Positions 22,307 to 33,861 are shown, numbered from the stretch's first letter. The stretch is DNA of 64,000 nucleotides from Theobroma cacao (GCF_000208745.1 NC_030855.1:14521564-14585563), one strand, 5' to 3'. Made by a program: numbers and translations. The notes: a model not told the origin generated them from the sequence alone.

Positions 22307-23337
22307 TATTAGCTTTAAAATTAACTTATGTTTTAATTTGACAAAATTACTTTGGTTAAACTTTGATCATGAGGGTTTGAAATGATTTAAATCATCATTT
22401 TAATCCTCTAAGGTCTTAAAATATATTTGACAAGTCTCTTACACTTAGAAGAAATAAAAAATCTTTTAAACATTATGTTTTCAGTTGTGGAGGATTGACA
22501 TTCCTTGTTGAGCAGTCGATCCTAGAGTGAAAATAGAGAGCAAACATCGTTACTGGTTATGGATCAACACTCCAACCTTGAAGCTCGATCCTAAGTGCAC
22601 CAAAGATGAAAGGCAGAAAACACAGCCTTGGGTTCAAGATCAACATGCATGCCTTAAAGCTCAATCTTAAGGCAAAAACCAAGAAAAAAAATGAAGGAAT
22701 TATAGAGAATCAACATTGCACAAGCTTAGCACAATCCTAGAAGGAAGCAAAAGTGATAAAGAGCCCTTATAAGCTTGGTGACTCAACCTCAACACTCCTA
22801 AGCTTGATAATAGAAGAGATAAGATGAAACAACACAAGTCTTGAGTTAAGGATCGACATGGCCATTTAAAAGCTAGATCTTGCAAGCACAAATTCGAAGA
22901 AAAATCCAAATTAAGATCGATAACTTTAACACTGTGTTTGATCCTTATGACACAACTATAGAGCATTTAATGCTCCCAATGGCTATTTTTTGCCCCATTA
23001 TGTTTCAAATAACTCTAATTCATTGAGGAGGTACAAAAGAAGGCTTCCCACTTATTTGAAGCTAGAAAAGACTCTAAAAATCATTCATACACATGATAAA
23101 AGCTTTAACTTCATTTACTCCTCTTTTACACTTCATTTAAGTACTCTTTCCTAGCATTCATTAAGCTAAAATTTTATGATATTCTTGTACCCATTCTTTA
23201 AGCTTAAACACTTAGCTTGTTAGCCTTTAAGAGGCATTTATTGCTACTCTGTTGTTGTAAAACTCTTGTAAAGGTTTTAACTTAGACTTAAAAAGTTATT
23301 GCAGATTGTACTTGATCTTATTAAAAAGAATTGTAAA
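22307..23337 (+). mobile_element. 5' LTR of a second plus-strand Sirevirus, left part
   Basis: The start is approximate: TTAGCTTTAAAATTAAC at 22309 resembles the LTR start TTAGATTTAAAATTGAC at 56090. It runs to GTAAA at 23333-23337, where a solo LTR is inserted, and resumes at 26393. Without the insert the LTR would be about 1.28 kb. The 88-codon ORF at 22700-22966 on the minus strand is a shadow. Confidence 0.65.
22485..22950 (+). repeat. Array of GATCRACA ... TCGATCCTAAG units in the LTR
   Basis: About seven degenerate units of 55-70 bp. Each has a GGATCAACA-like left word and an AGCTCGATCCTAAG-like right word 10-20 bp later, the two being inverted to one another around GATC. Clear right words occur at 22524, 22584 and 22668. 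This is the same plan as the other LTR palindrome arrays with a different core. Confidence 0.65.
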
Positions 23338-24554
23338 TGTCACGACCCAAATTGAGAAGTCATGACCAGCACACGAACTTGGCAGATGGAGCCCATGAGA
23401 CTTGAGCAAGGCTTCATGCATCAATTTAACATCACATATCACATATCATAAAAACCTTATAATCATCATCATACTTAACATATTACACGACTTTTCATTT
23501 CAAACATTAGTGCCTTGGATCATATTTATATACAAAGCTTAGTCATAACATCCACCTAGCTCTTCATTTGCTTAATACATTTTGTTCGTGTAAACATTTC
23601 ATTAAATAAAATATAGGGTAGCACAGTACCCACATAATCCGTTAAGAAACATAACCTAATGCATGGTGTGGAAGCATAAAACATAACCCTAACTTAACGG
23701 AGTAGATTCATCATAAGGGAAAGCCTACCAAATGCGGAATATGTGTCTATCTAAATGACGACACTAAGCCACTCAAACTTCGATGTCTATTTATATACAC
23801 AATATAACCAAAGGGGTGAGTCATATCGATACTCAGTGAGTGGAAGCATATATTCGAAAGTAAATGTGCAAGGATAGTTACTACGCATATCCTCTAAACA
23901 TACATACATTACAGTAAGCTAAAACATGATTACCATTAAAGTAGGTCAAGCATCACCTGTCATAAATATCTTATCATCATAGTAACCGTACTACAATGCT
24001 AACATATATGTATTTCTAGCCCAATCTCATGGCTATTATTAATCTCATGTATAGCCTATCTTACCTGAAGAGTGCTCGCATAATATTAAGTTTATGGACA
24101 CCTCAAGCTTAATTTGAGCTCATCTTTGATCAATGCACATATAAGGCCCTTATGTTAGGCCATTTCTTTAATTGCACATCATATTTCATATCATAACTTA
24201 CATAACTTATTCATAATTTAAAAGCATAGCATACATAGTTCAACATCATGATCATGGAGTGGTCCTTCTTGGACATAACATAGTTAACGTATGGTGGCCA
24301 ACCGACAGACGACATATCACATCATAACATGTTACGCATGATGCCTAAGTCACTAACAGATAAATCATAATCATCATCCAAAACAAAATCCATAGGTGTC
24401 ATAGCACTACAGGTGGGACTAAATGACTATCCCTGCAAGTGAAACATAATTGCAAGGGGAGGATGTCACTCAACCTCATATCATATCATCATCTAGAATC
24501 ATCCTCGGATGGAACACTCATTTTCTCATCATGAATAATAATACTGCTCATTAA

Positions 24555-24574
24555 GTGTGTGTGCGTGTGTGTGT
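24555..24574. repeat. GT microsatellite
   Basis: A short GTGTGTGTGCGTGTGTGTGT run inside the solo LTR. Confidence 0.85.
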
Positions 24575-25616
24575 ATTAACTACATGCATACCAATTCATA
24601 TTGCATGTCTTACGTGTAGGAGTAGCACATTCAATAGCCATCAATCCTACATATCATTATGGCTATAAATTTCATATGAGAAACCATAAATTTTGATAAT
24701 CTAAGATGCTTCATAGCTCATATTGACATCATAGCTAATGTGTAGTTCTTTCTTAACTTCATTAGCATCATACATCATTTTCCCATGGCATAAATTTATA
24801 AATACATTGACAACGTCTAGCCTAGACGTAATATCTCTAGGCATTACACATCATTTATAGGTGTTTACTAGTCTAGACATAGCATTTTCTAGAAGTACAT
24901 ACATATACACAGTACATTTCATACTTTATACCATAAGAAGCATAGTACATTTCATACTTTATACCATAGGAAGCATACATGCACATCTAGTCATTATGCT
25001 CCTAATTAATAGAAATTCCCAGTCACCTTGAATATCCAAGTGCTCCTCTATCAACACTGTAAAAATGTAACTCACTAATGCCTTAACTTCAACTCAAGCA
25101 ATTCAACATTTGGAAAATGGGCAGAATTCTTACTCTGATTGTAATCTAATATTCAACAATGCATAATCATCAATATTTATGCAATTACTCTCTACTTTCG
25201 AGTTCAATTCTAGCTTTCTAATTATTTTGAACCTTTTAAAATAAATCAACTTGCAGTTATTCATACCAATAGTCTTAAATCCTTCTAGTTCTTTCATAAA
25301 AGGTTTAAATTTTACCATAGTTGTTGATTTGGCTCGTTTCAATTCCAAATCTCTAACAACATTCAACTTCAAATAACCATCAAAGTTGGAACATAAAATT
25401 TCTAATTAAATAACCATTTCGTTTGAAAATCAATTAGTTAAAAAGCTTTAATCTTACCTCTAGATTGGTTTTCTAAGCTAGAAACGCCTTCTCTAAGCTT
25501 CAAAATTTGAATATGGGATGTAGAAATCAAGGAGCAGTAGAGAGAGCTTTTATTTTCCTTTGTTTTCAAATAGGTAGACTACCCAAAGTCTTATTTTTTT
25601 TTTACAAATTTTCATA

Positions 25617-25960
25617 CATGTATCTATATATTTGTAAATGTATCTATACATTTTTTATGGATTTCCCTCAAATCTATCAATACATGAGGCAATGTATCGA
25701 TACAAATCACACAAAATGCTCTCTATCTAAAATGTATCGATAAATTGAAAAATCTATCGATATATTTTTCACAGAATGTCCCCTGATCCGAATCTATCAA
25801 TACATTTGGACAATTTATCGTTAAAAATTACATAGATTGTTCCCTTCTTCAAATTTATCGATATATTCTTGAATGTATCAATAGAAAGCTTACAGAATGC
25901 TTCTTTGTGTTCTTCCTCCCAAAACTGTATCTATACATGAGGGAATGTATCGATACATTT
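25617..25960 (-). repeat. Six 60-bp units, each with a pair of TGTATCGATACA-type palindromes
   Basis: Pairs lie at 25617-25650, 25672-25706, 25732-25765, 25792-25826, 25853-25886 and 25927-25960. Each unit has a TCTATCAATACAT-like word, 6-9 bp, then a TGTATCGATACA-like word, followed by an ACAGAATG-like word and a C/T-rich stretch. The second word of the second and sixth pairs is a perfect ATGTATCGATACAT or a one-base variant. On the LTR strand the array would sit upstream of an AATAAAAGC word (about 25545-25553) that could serve as a TATA box. Confidence 0.85.
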
Positions 25961-26392
25961 CCCCCAAATTGCATATTTTCAACACCACAAGCTGTCTAAG
26001 TTCAAATTTCAAACTTCACAATCACTTCTTGCTTACATTCTCATATTAATTCATCATGAAATGATCAACATCATTACATAAACTCATCATAATTTGAAAT
26101 TCTCATTCATGCTCTATATCATATAATACATCAATCAAAACATAACATAATTTGCCCAAGTGTTATATTCGTGTAAGTGTCAAACAAATGCACTACATCA
26201 TTTATGTGCCAAATATTTTCACAACATCATTTTAAGCCTTCACATACTTATATATTTCATAGTCATTTCTCTATGGACATAAACACATCTTTAAGCTCAT
26301 AAACATATACATCAAAGTTCAATTTAGCTTATTCAAATAACTTAGCTTACATCAAACAAAATTAACATCGAGATCAAGGGTGTTATAGTAAA

Positions 26393-26645
26393 GGTTATGC
26401 ATGAGCCTTGAAAAAGTATTTTCTACAGTGGATTTGAAATTCCTTAGTGAACTAAGGGAGACGACGTAAGCAAGGAGACCGAACCTCTATAAAAAAATTG
26501 TGTGCTTGTTTTTATTTCTCTATACTTAGTTTTCTCACCTTGTGTTCAAAAGAAAATCAATTTTTCTCTAAGGTTGCAAGAATTTTTCAAAAAGCCCAAT
26601 TTACCGATTTTTTGGTCTTATTTATTTGAGCTTATTGCATTAATA
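26393..26645 (+). mobile_element. 5' LTR of the second Sirevirus, right part
   Basis: It continues the LTR after the solo LTR insert and ends TTATTGCATTAATA, followed by the primer site. The stretch GGAGACCGAACCTCTATAAA near 26477 also occurs as GGATGTTGAACCTCTATGAA in the 10417 LTR, which supports a common LTR type. Confidence 0.7.
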
Positions 26646-26647
26646 AT

Positions 26648-26659
26648 TGGTTTTAGAGC
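26648..26659 (+). other. Primer binding site, mutated
   Basis: TGGTTTTAGAGC differs by two bases from the tRNA-Met primer site TGGTATCAGAGC and lies 2 bp after the LTR end. Confidence 0.65.
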
Positions 26660-26723
26660 TAGGGCTCAAATTTTGTGGGTTTAACAGCATTTAGTGATCC
26701 TAAGCAAAGTTGAAATCATCAAA

Positions 26724-27620
26724 ATGGAAATCACTACAACCGTGCTTAATGAAGGGCAGTCTATCTAAAGGTCCCAACTCTTTGTAGGAACAAACTATCC
26801 TGATTGGAAAAAGAGAACGAAAATGTTTATTCAATCTATGGATTTAAAAGTTTGGAATATGATTCTAAATGGTCTTCATGTACCATACAAAGAAGTAGAT
26901 AGTAAGATAATGATTAAAAGTAAAAAAGAGTGGGATGAAAAAGAGAAGAAATTGATACAAATTAATTGCAAAGCATACAACACTCTCCTTTGTTCCTTAA
27001 GTGCTAGTGAATTCAATAATGTGTCTATATGTGAGAGTACAAAACAAATTCGGGATACGTTAGAGACTACCTATAAGGGAGCCAAACAAGTCAGGAATCC
27101 AAAATAGGACTACTTACACTTGACTATGAGATATTTAGAATGAAGGAAAGTGAATCCATAAACCAAATGTTTAAGAGGTTAACAAATATTGTTAAAGGTT
27201 TGAAGGCCTTAAGGGCAAGCTTCCCCAATGCCCAACTTGTTAAGAAACTAATTTATAACCTACCCAAATCATGGAGACCTACAATAATAGTTATAGAGGA
27301 AGCTAGAAACTTCAATAACTTTTAGTTAGAAAAACTTGTAGGATCTTTGCTCACTTAAGAAATGACTTTAAAACATGAGAGTAAGAGAGAAGAAGTCAGA
27401 AGGAAGACATAAAGAAAAAAGAAATAGCCCTTAAATCCACAGTTGAAGAAGAAGAGAGAAGTATCAGGCGTGAGATGAGAAAGATAAGGATATGGCTATG
27501 CTTGCTAAGAGATTTAGCAAGTATAAATCCATAAAGATAAATGGATATGGATATGGAGATGAGAAATAAATTTTTTATCTTCCAAACAAGTATAAATCTT
27601 GAAAACATTTTCTAAAAGAT
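26724..27620 (+). pseudogene. Sirevirus gag N-terminal part, broken and truncated
   Basis: It starts MEITTTVLNEGQSI with a stop after 14 residues, then YPDWKKRTKMFIQSMDLKVW, NGLHVPYKEVD, LCSLSASEFNNVSICE and, after a frameshift, MKESESINQMFKRLTNIVKG with LVKKLIYNLPKSW. This is the same gag family as at 18317 and 48540. No zinc knuckle or pol follows; homology ends near 27620, so the rest of the element is lost. Confidence 0.85.
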
Positions 27621-28235
27621 ATTTTACGCTAAAACCCAAAAAACCAAAAGGAAGATATACAAAGAGCAGTATGTAGTTAAACAGCTTTTACTCAGCAAGC
27701 ATTTATCGAAGAAACAATCAGGTAGAGGGATTCAATCTTGTTTTTTTATTTCTACTAAATATAAAGTGAAAATCTTACGTTGAAATCTAATATATGTTCA
27801 AACTCCACCTTAACCTTACCTGCAGAAGCTAACTCATAGTCGCACTTGATCTTTGCTTTTGTATAACTTAAATAAGATCTAAAACAACTTAGTTGTAAAC
27901 CAACCATAAATTCTATTTTTTAGATTATCATTAATACCGTTAAACCAGCAAATGAAAAGAGCTACAGTCTGAATTTTTGGTAAGGAAATCATCCTAGACT
28001 TTAAGAAAAAAGCTAGGTAAAATTGAGGGATAGGTTTGGTTTTTGTTTGCAAAGTGTTAATTGCTTGTTGTAGATTTTCCATGTTGCAACTGTGTAGATT
28101 ATGATGAAGAAATTGTGTCTTTTGTGAGATAAAGTTGTTTACTGGTCCTATGTAGGTTTTTGTTGTATATGTCCTGTTTCTGATCAAAGTCAGCCATTAG
28201 TTTTTGTATTGGTTAAAATCGAGGGTTTTTGTTTT
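27621..28235. other. Unassigned sequence left of the copia insertion
   Basis: No protein motif recognised. Moderately AT-rich, with a T-rich end (GGGTTTTTGTTTTTTGTA) that, before the copia insertion, continued into TAG and an open frame at 33351. It may be an intron of a disrupted gene; see the entry at 33346. Confidence 0.35.
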
Positions 28236-28240
28236 TTGTA

Positions 28241-28794
28241 TGAAGAAAGGATGAACAAATGTCTTTCTTGAAAAAAATAAGAGAAATTTCAAATACTGAG
28301 AAAAACAAAGTAAATGAAACAGAGAGAAGATTTGAGAAGAGAAATTATGATCCAAAAAGCACGGATCTCATTTTTGTATTTGTATTTATACTTCAACAAT
28401 AACAACATTTCCTAGATTTTAGTTTATGGAGACTAAATTAGATCTAGGAAGGAGCGGCACTCAAAATAAGAAGCAGCTCAATGATAAATTGAAGAAGAAA
28501 CAAACATGGTCATCAGCCTTAAGATAGACAATAAAAGAAATACCAAAACGGCACTCTAATGGTGCGTATAAAACCACTAAGTACAAAACAAAACTAAATG
28601 ACACAACTGAGAACTTTTTGAGCACACTTATTTAACAATAAAATGACACAAGATATAAGTGTTGGACAACCAGCTTCTTAAGTAAAAAATGCCACTATTT
28701 TGCATCTATGAGTCTTTTTTAACCTTCAAAGCTAGTGCTTCCTACCAATGACTCTAGCAAATTTATTTCCTAGATTAAATATTATTCTTCAACA
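28241..28794 (-). mobile_element. 3' LTR of the copia element, 554 bp
   Basis: It matches 32796-33345 along its length, including the perfect block AAATTATGATCCAAAAAGCA. The preceding polypurine tract on the minus strand is AATTAAGGGGCTG, at 28795-28807. Confidence 0.95.
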
Positions 28795-28807
28795 CAGCCC
28801 CTTAATT
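28795..28807 (-). other. Polypurine tract of the copia element
   Basis: AATTAAGGGGCTG on the minus strand, directly before the LTR start TGTTGAAG. Confidence 0.75.
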
Positions 28808-28813
28808 CTTAAC

Positions 28814-31758
28814 CTAGTGAACTCCAGTACAAGATCTCAAACATTCAAATCTCTCTTTTCCCAAGCTCTTAGTGATAATATCAGTAAACTGATCATTGGT
28901 TAAGTAGAGAACCGATTCAATCTCGCCTTCCTTTACAACATATCTCAAAGCATGGTACTTGACTTTGATGTGTTTTGTTCTACCATGTTGAACCAGGTTT
29001 TTAGTAATTGCAACTACTGACAAGTTCTCAACATTAATCAAAGTACCTTTTTCTTGCTTAAATCCCAATTCAACTAGTCGCTTCCTTAACCACAAAACAT
29101 GATTAATAGCAGCTGCATAAACAATATATTCTACCTCAGTTGTTGACTAAGCAACCACTTGTTGCTTCTTTGAATTTTAGGACAACACTGCACTTTTGAA
29201 TGAGAAACAAAAACCTCCTATGTTGTTAGAGTCATCCAAAGAACTAGCCCAATCATTGTCTAAAATGCCTACCAGCTAACTGCTTTCTTGCTTCATGTAC
29301 AACTAAGCCATAATCCACAGTTCCTTTCACTTACCTCAAAACCTTTTTAGCTACTACAAAGTGAAGTTTTGAAAGATCCTGCATGAACCTTTATAGGAAA
29401 CAAGTTGCAAACATTATATCAGGTCTTATGGCAACCAAGTATAATAAAGAACCCACAATACTTCTGTATATCTGCCCATTGACTTTATCAACACCATCAT
29501 CTTTGCTGAACTTTGCACTTGTGCACAATGAAGTACTAATAGCCTTACATTTGCTCATATTGAACCTGTTAATCAACTCCTTTACATATTTCTTCTGATG
29601 TAAAATAACCGAACTAGCAGATAGTATAACTTTCATTATAAGAAAATAAGTCATTTCACCCAAGTTTGTCATTTCAAACACCTTCTTCATCTGAGTTTTA
29701 AACTTAATCAAATATTTACCTTCAAGACCAGTAATCAAAAGATCATCAACATAAAGTGCTACAATGAGTAAAATAGTACTATTCTCTCTCTTCACATAAA
29801 GTGTTGACTCATTTATACTCCTTTGAAACCCTTGATCTTCGAAATGATCATCAATTCGAGTATACCAAGTTCTTGAAGCCTACCTCAAGCCATATAGTGC
29901 ATTTATAAGCTTACATACCCTCTTCTCAGAGCCATGTTGCACATAAACTTCAAGATACTCAATGTAAATGTCTTCAATAAGAATGCCATTCAGGAAAGCT
30001 GATTTGACAGTAAGATGATAAATTCTGCATCCTTCACTTGATGACAAAGCAATAAGCATTCTTATTGTGTCATGTTTGGCCACTGAAGCAAAATTCTCAA
30101 TATAGTCAACCCCATAAACTTGAGCATAGCCTTTAACCCCCAGTTGAGCCTGATATTTATTTACAAAACCATCAGGATTTATTTTGGTTCTATAAATCCA
30201 TTTAACTCTAATAATGTTTTTGTTAGTAGGTCTGTCAACAATTGTCCATGTTCCATTCTTGATAATCATCTGCATTTCAGCATCCATGGCTAATTTCCTA
30301 TGATCTTCCGAGTTTGTTTTCTTAAAACTAGAAGGTTTAACTGAGGCAACATTGCATCTATTGTATATAGTTGTTAAGTTCCTTGTGCCTCTTACAACTT
30401 TACTTTCATCGTCCAAGTCAGAGTCATCATCCAAATCATTCTATTGTACCACATTATCAGTTATAGTAGTGAAATCAAATTTATCAGTACTTGCATTAGG
30501 CCAATTCCAACTTTGACCTTCATTAAACACCATATCCCTATTTACAAACACCTTTTTAAATTCAAGATCATATAACCTATAGCCTTTTGAGACTTCACTA
30601 TAGCTAACCAACACTGCTACAATAGACTTTGGATCAAACTTTGTTCTTTTAGCATTTGGAACCTTAGCATAACATATGCATTCAAAGGCTTTTAAGTGAA
30701 GCACTCTTGGTATATGATCAAACCACATTTCATATGGGGTTTTGCTATCCAAAACTCTAATATAAGCTTTGTTCAGAAGATAATTAGCTGCATTCATAGC
30801 TTCTACACAAAATACCCTTGGCATGTTCATCTAATACAGTAGGCATCTTCTTATCTCAACTAGAGTTCCATTCATTCTCTCAACTTTTCCATTTTGTTGA
30901 GGGCTATATGGAATGCTTAACCGATGCTGAATTCCTAGAGATTCAAGAAATTGCTCAAACTCTGCTGAGGTATACTCCTTACCATTATCAGTTCTTAGAG
31001 TTTACACCTTCGAACTTGAAAAATTCTTAGCACAGCTTTAAACTTCTTGAAATAGCTCAAAGCCTCAAATTTCTGCTTTAAAAAGAATATCCAAGAATAC
31101 TTTGTAAAGTCATCTATGAAGACTATGTAAAACTTGTCGCCACTAAATGAAGGGGTTTTCATTTATCCATTTAAATCAGTATGAACCAATTCAAGTTTTC
31201 TAGTTGACTTCCATCTACTAACTTTAGGAAAAGGTTTCCTTGATTGCTTTCCAAATTGACAATTTGAACAAAGCTTATCTGGTTTTGTGATGTTAGGTAA
31301 ACCTTCCACTAAATTCTTTGAAGACATAAGTGACAAGGAACTATAGTTTACATGACTAAATCTCCTGTGCCATATCTCTGACATATCCAGTTCATTATAC
31401 AAGGCCAAATGAGCAGTGCTAACCAAATTAAAAGGATAACAATTGTCTTTCAAGCAACAGTACACAATTCATCACCATTTAGATCTATTATAGTACATAC
31501 TTCATTTTTAAATAGTAAAGCATAATGTTCCTTGGCCAACTATCCCACACTTAGTAGATTGTGATTAGCACTAGGCACATAATGCACACTACTTATGCTC
31601 TTACTTTCAGAAATAGTATCAACATTGACAGTACCTGTCCCAAGTATATCCAAATAATTTCCATCTCTAATCTTCACCTTTGACTTAAAGTTGGTGTCAA
31701 GAGTACTGAAACAAGACTTGTTGCTTGTTAAATGCTGTGAGCAAGCACTGTCCAACAA
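28814..31758 (-). pseudogene. Copia pol: protease, integrase, RT, RNase H, broken
   Basis: On the minus strand the protease site LDSACSQHLTSNKSCF lies at 31755 (DSA rather than DSG). The pre-integrase zinc motif IWHRRFSHVNY ... LCSNCQFGKQ is at 31380-31245. The integrase core includes RTDNGKEYTS and YSPQQNGKVERMN near 31010-30880, and its tail KTPYEMWFDHIP. RT contains IRVKWIYRTKINPDGFVNKY (30220) and YVDDLLITG (about 29745). In RT motif A the usual DVKSAFLNG reads TVKSAFLNG (near 30010), losing the catalytic Asp. RNase H ends with TKHIKVKYHALR and DIITKSLGKERFE at 28860. Stops or frameshifts separate at least six open pieces. Confidence 0.92.
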
Positions 31759-32743
31759 CTAATGTTGGTTTTACTTGATTCATTTCTAATTATTGCCATA
31801 AAAGAACCTCATTAGTATCTTCCTTCACTTGTTCAGCTACAGCAGTTTTTGCATTCACTTTAGAGGGATTCTTACATAATTTTTCAACATGTCCTTTTTT
31901 ACTACAAGCCTTGCATATAACATTCGGTCTATACCAACAAAACTTCTGAGTATGACTAGTTTTCTTGCAATGTTGACATGGTAGAAACTCTTTCTTTTTA
32001 TCTCCCTATCTATTCTCTCCAAAATTCTTCACTTTATTTTTACTATCAGCTACATTACCTTTGGAGCTATTACCACTCATCTTCACATTCTTAGTTTTAG
32101 TAACTAAGGAAAAATCAGCTACACTTCTTTGCCTAGAAGCTCTCCTTTATTCCAGAACCTCTAGTGCATTAACTAGTTACTTTAGTGTTACCTAAGCAAG
32201 ATCTTTGGAATCTTCTAATGAAGAAACCTTAGATTCATATTTTTTAGGCCAACTAACTAACATTTTACGAACCAATCTTTCCTCAATAATTTCCCTCCCT
32301 AGCAACCTAAGTTGGTTTACTAGTGCCATCATTTTTCTAGAAAAAGTCTCTAATGTTTTCATTATCCTCCCTTCAAATATGTCAATTTTTTGAGTTAAGT
32401 TGAATGCTTGAATTTGCCTAGTTCTATCACTTCCAAAAAACTCATCCGTCAAATAATCCTAAACCTATTTAGGAGTTTTTAAATGCATAACCCAAGCAAA
32501 ACTTTCATGACATAAAGATGAATGCAAGCAGGACAAAGCTTTATACTTTATGGATTTATCCTCTTCAAATTGTCGAATCTGAGCAATGGTAGGATTAGCT
32601 CTCATCTGAACTGGTTCTTCATCAGATACCACAACTTCTCAAATAGTGAAGGCTTTGAGATATGACTCCATCTTCACGCACCAGAAAGAGTAATTCTCTC
32701 CAGTAAATCTTAGAGGAATAGATGAGTTGAAGCTAAAAGTCAT
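31759..32743 (-). pseudogene. Copia gag, broken
   Basis: The likely start is the ATG at 32743, opening MTFSFNSSIPLRFTGENYSF, typical of copia gag. A stop follows KAFTI. The gag core continues (SCLHSSLCHESFAWVMHLKT, EIIEERLVRKMLVSWPKKYE). Two CCHC zinc knuckles follow, [14 protein letters not shown] and [14 protein letters not shown], both with intact C-x2-C-x4-H-x4-C spacing, near 31970-31890. At least four stops interrupt the frame. Confidence 0.9.
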
Positions 32744-32780
32744 GATGAAGCTTAAACACAGTCCCTTAAGATCACTTGAA

Positions 32781-32793
32781 TGCTTTGATACCA
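32781..32793 (-). other. tRNA-Met primer binding site of the copia element
   Basis: TGGTATCAAAGCA on the minus strand, 2 bp after the 5' LTR end. One base differs from the usual TGGTATCAGAGCA. Confidence 0.85.
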
Positions 32794-32795
32794 AT

Positions 32796-33345
32796 TGAAG
32801 AAAGGTAGAACAAAAGTTTTTCTGGAAAAGAATGAGAGAAATTTGAAATACTAAGAAAAACAGAGCGAAAAAAAACGAAGAGAAAATTTGAGAAGAGAAA
32901 TTATGATCCAAAAAGCACTGATCTCATTTTCATATTTGTATTTATACTTCAACAATAACAACATTTAATAAATTTTAGTTTATGGAGACTAAACGGGATC
33001 TAGGAAGGAGCGGCACTTAAAACAAGAAGCAGCTCAACGGTAAATTGAAGAAGAAACAGACATGGTCGTTGGCCTTACAATAGACAATAAAAGAAATATC
33101 AAAACGACACTCTAATGGTGTGTACAGAACCACCAAGTACAAAATTAAACTAAACCACACAACTAAGAGCATTTTAAGCACACTCATTTCACAATAAAAC
33201 GACACAAAATATAAGCGTTGGACAACTGGCTTCTTAAGAATGCCATTGTTTTACATTTGAGAATCTTCTTCAACCTTCAAAGCTGGTGCTTCCCGCTAAT
33301 AACTCCAGCAAATTTATTTCCCAAATTAAGTATTATTCTTCAACA
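32796..33345 (-). mobile_element. 5' LTR of the copia element, 550 bp
   Basis: Starts TGTTGAAG at 33345 and ends CTTTCTTCA at 32796 on the minus strand. It is the copy closest to the ABC transporter promoter. Confidence 0.95.
32939..32946 (-). promoter_or_regulatory. Probable copia LTR TATA box
   Basis: TATAAATA on the minus strand, within GAAGTATAAATACAAAT; the same word is present in the 3' LTR near 28382-28389. Confidence 0.5.
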
Positions 33346-33483
33346 GTGTATAGAGAAATTGGAATGATTCCTTTTGACGTGATTTTGGAAGGTTATACTC
33401 AAAGTCAGAGTGTAACAAATCAAAATCTTCTTGTTTTGATGCCAGAGGAGAATGATTGTTCCCCTGTTATTAATACATACTAA
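33346..33483 (+). pseudogene. Possible last exon of a gene cut by the copia insertion
   Basis: From 33351 a frame of 42 codons, without simple composition, runs EIGMIPFDVILEGYTQSQSV and ends PEENDCSPVINTY with a stop at 33481. Removing the copia element joins a T-rich stretch (ending TTTTTTGTA at 28240) to TAG at 33351, which has the form of a plant 3' splice site. I do not recognise the peptide. It could equally be chance ORF; no upstream exon was found in 27621-28235. Confidence 0.25.
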
Positions 33484-33861
33484 ATAATTTCTAATAAAAA
33501 ACATTTTTTAGAAGTAAAAAAGGGAAAAACATGAGTAATCCAATAATGAGAATTATTATCAATACTTTTTTTATTTTTTTATCCAAAAATAAAAATAAAA
33601 ATAAAAATATCAAAGAAACGGAACGGAGTAATAGAGGCTAAGAGGCTAAAGTTGAAACAGCTTAAGTGCATGTGGTGGGTTCAGGACCACGAAAGATATA
33701 ATAGGATCTAACGGAGGTCTAGGACCTCAACCTCTGAGTCTGACTCTCTTAAGCTTCTAATCTGGTGTAGCTCCGTTGAAAAACATATTGTTCAGCTTCT
33801 TGTCTGGTTGCTTAGTAAAAGAACAGCTTGTCAATTCTTGGAGATGGTTAATTTTAGACAA
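33484..33861. promoter_or_regulatory. Promoter region of the ABC transporter gene
   Basis: Non-coding and AT-rich, with an A/T simple repeat (AAAATA units) at about 33585-33612. The short ORF at 33776-33979 is not supported. No specific cis-element is claimed. Confidence 0.4.

Larger units (their letters stand above)
23338..26387 (-). mobile_element. Gypsy-type solo LTR, 3050 bp, with target duplication GTAAA
   Basis: The plus-strand ends are TGTCACGACCC at 23338 and GGGTGTTATA at 26387 (TATAACACCC on the minus strand, a one-base change from the usual TGTAACACCC start). GTAAA flanks both sides (23333-23337 and 26388-26392), so the borders are firm. It splits a Sirevirus LTR. Orientation is inferred as minus because the 'actcagtgagt' block near the left end matches the 3' region of other LTRs here. 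No coding region or primer site is inside, so this is a single LTR left by LTR-LTR recombination. Confidence 0.85.
28241..33345 (-). mobile_element. Full-length Ty1-copia retrotransposon, 5.1 kb, inactive
   Basis: Two direct LTRs of about 550 bp (28241-28794 and 32796-33345) both have TG...CA ends, TGTTGAAG and CTTTCTTCA on the minus strand. The flanking 5 bp are TTGTA (28236-28240) and GTGTA (33346-33350), one mismatch. A tRNA-Met primer site and a polypurine tract lie next to the right LTRs. Internal order on the minus strand is gag, protease, integrase, RT, RNase H, as in copia. Many stops and frameshifts plus clear divergence of the two LTRs show an old insertion. It lies head to head with the ABC transporter gene, its 5' LTR about 630 bp from that start codon. 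Confidence 0.95.

Noticed and set aside
25617..25960. CRISPR-like regular repeat array
   Set aside because: Plant nuclear sequence; the units are degenerate tandem repeats with conserved linkers, with no unique spacers.
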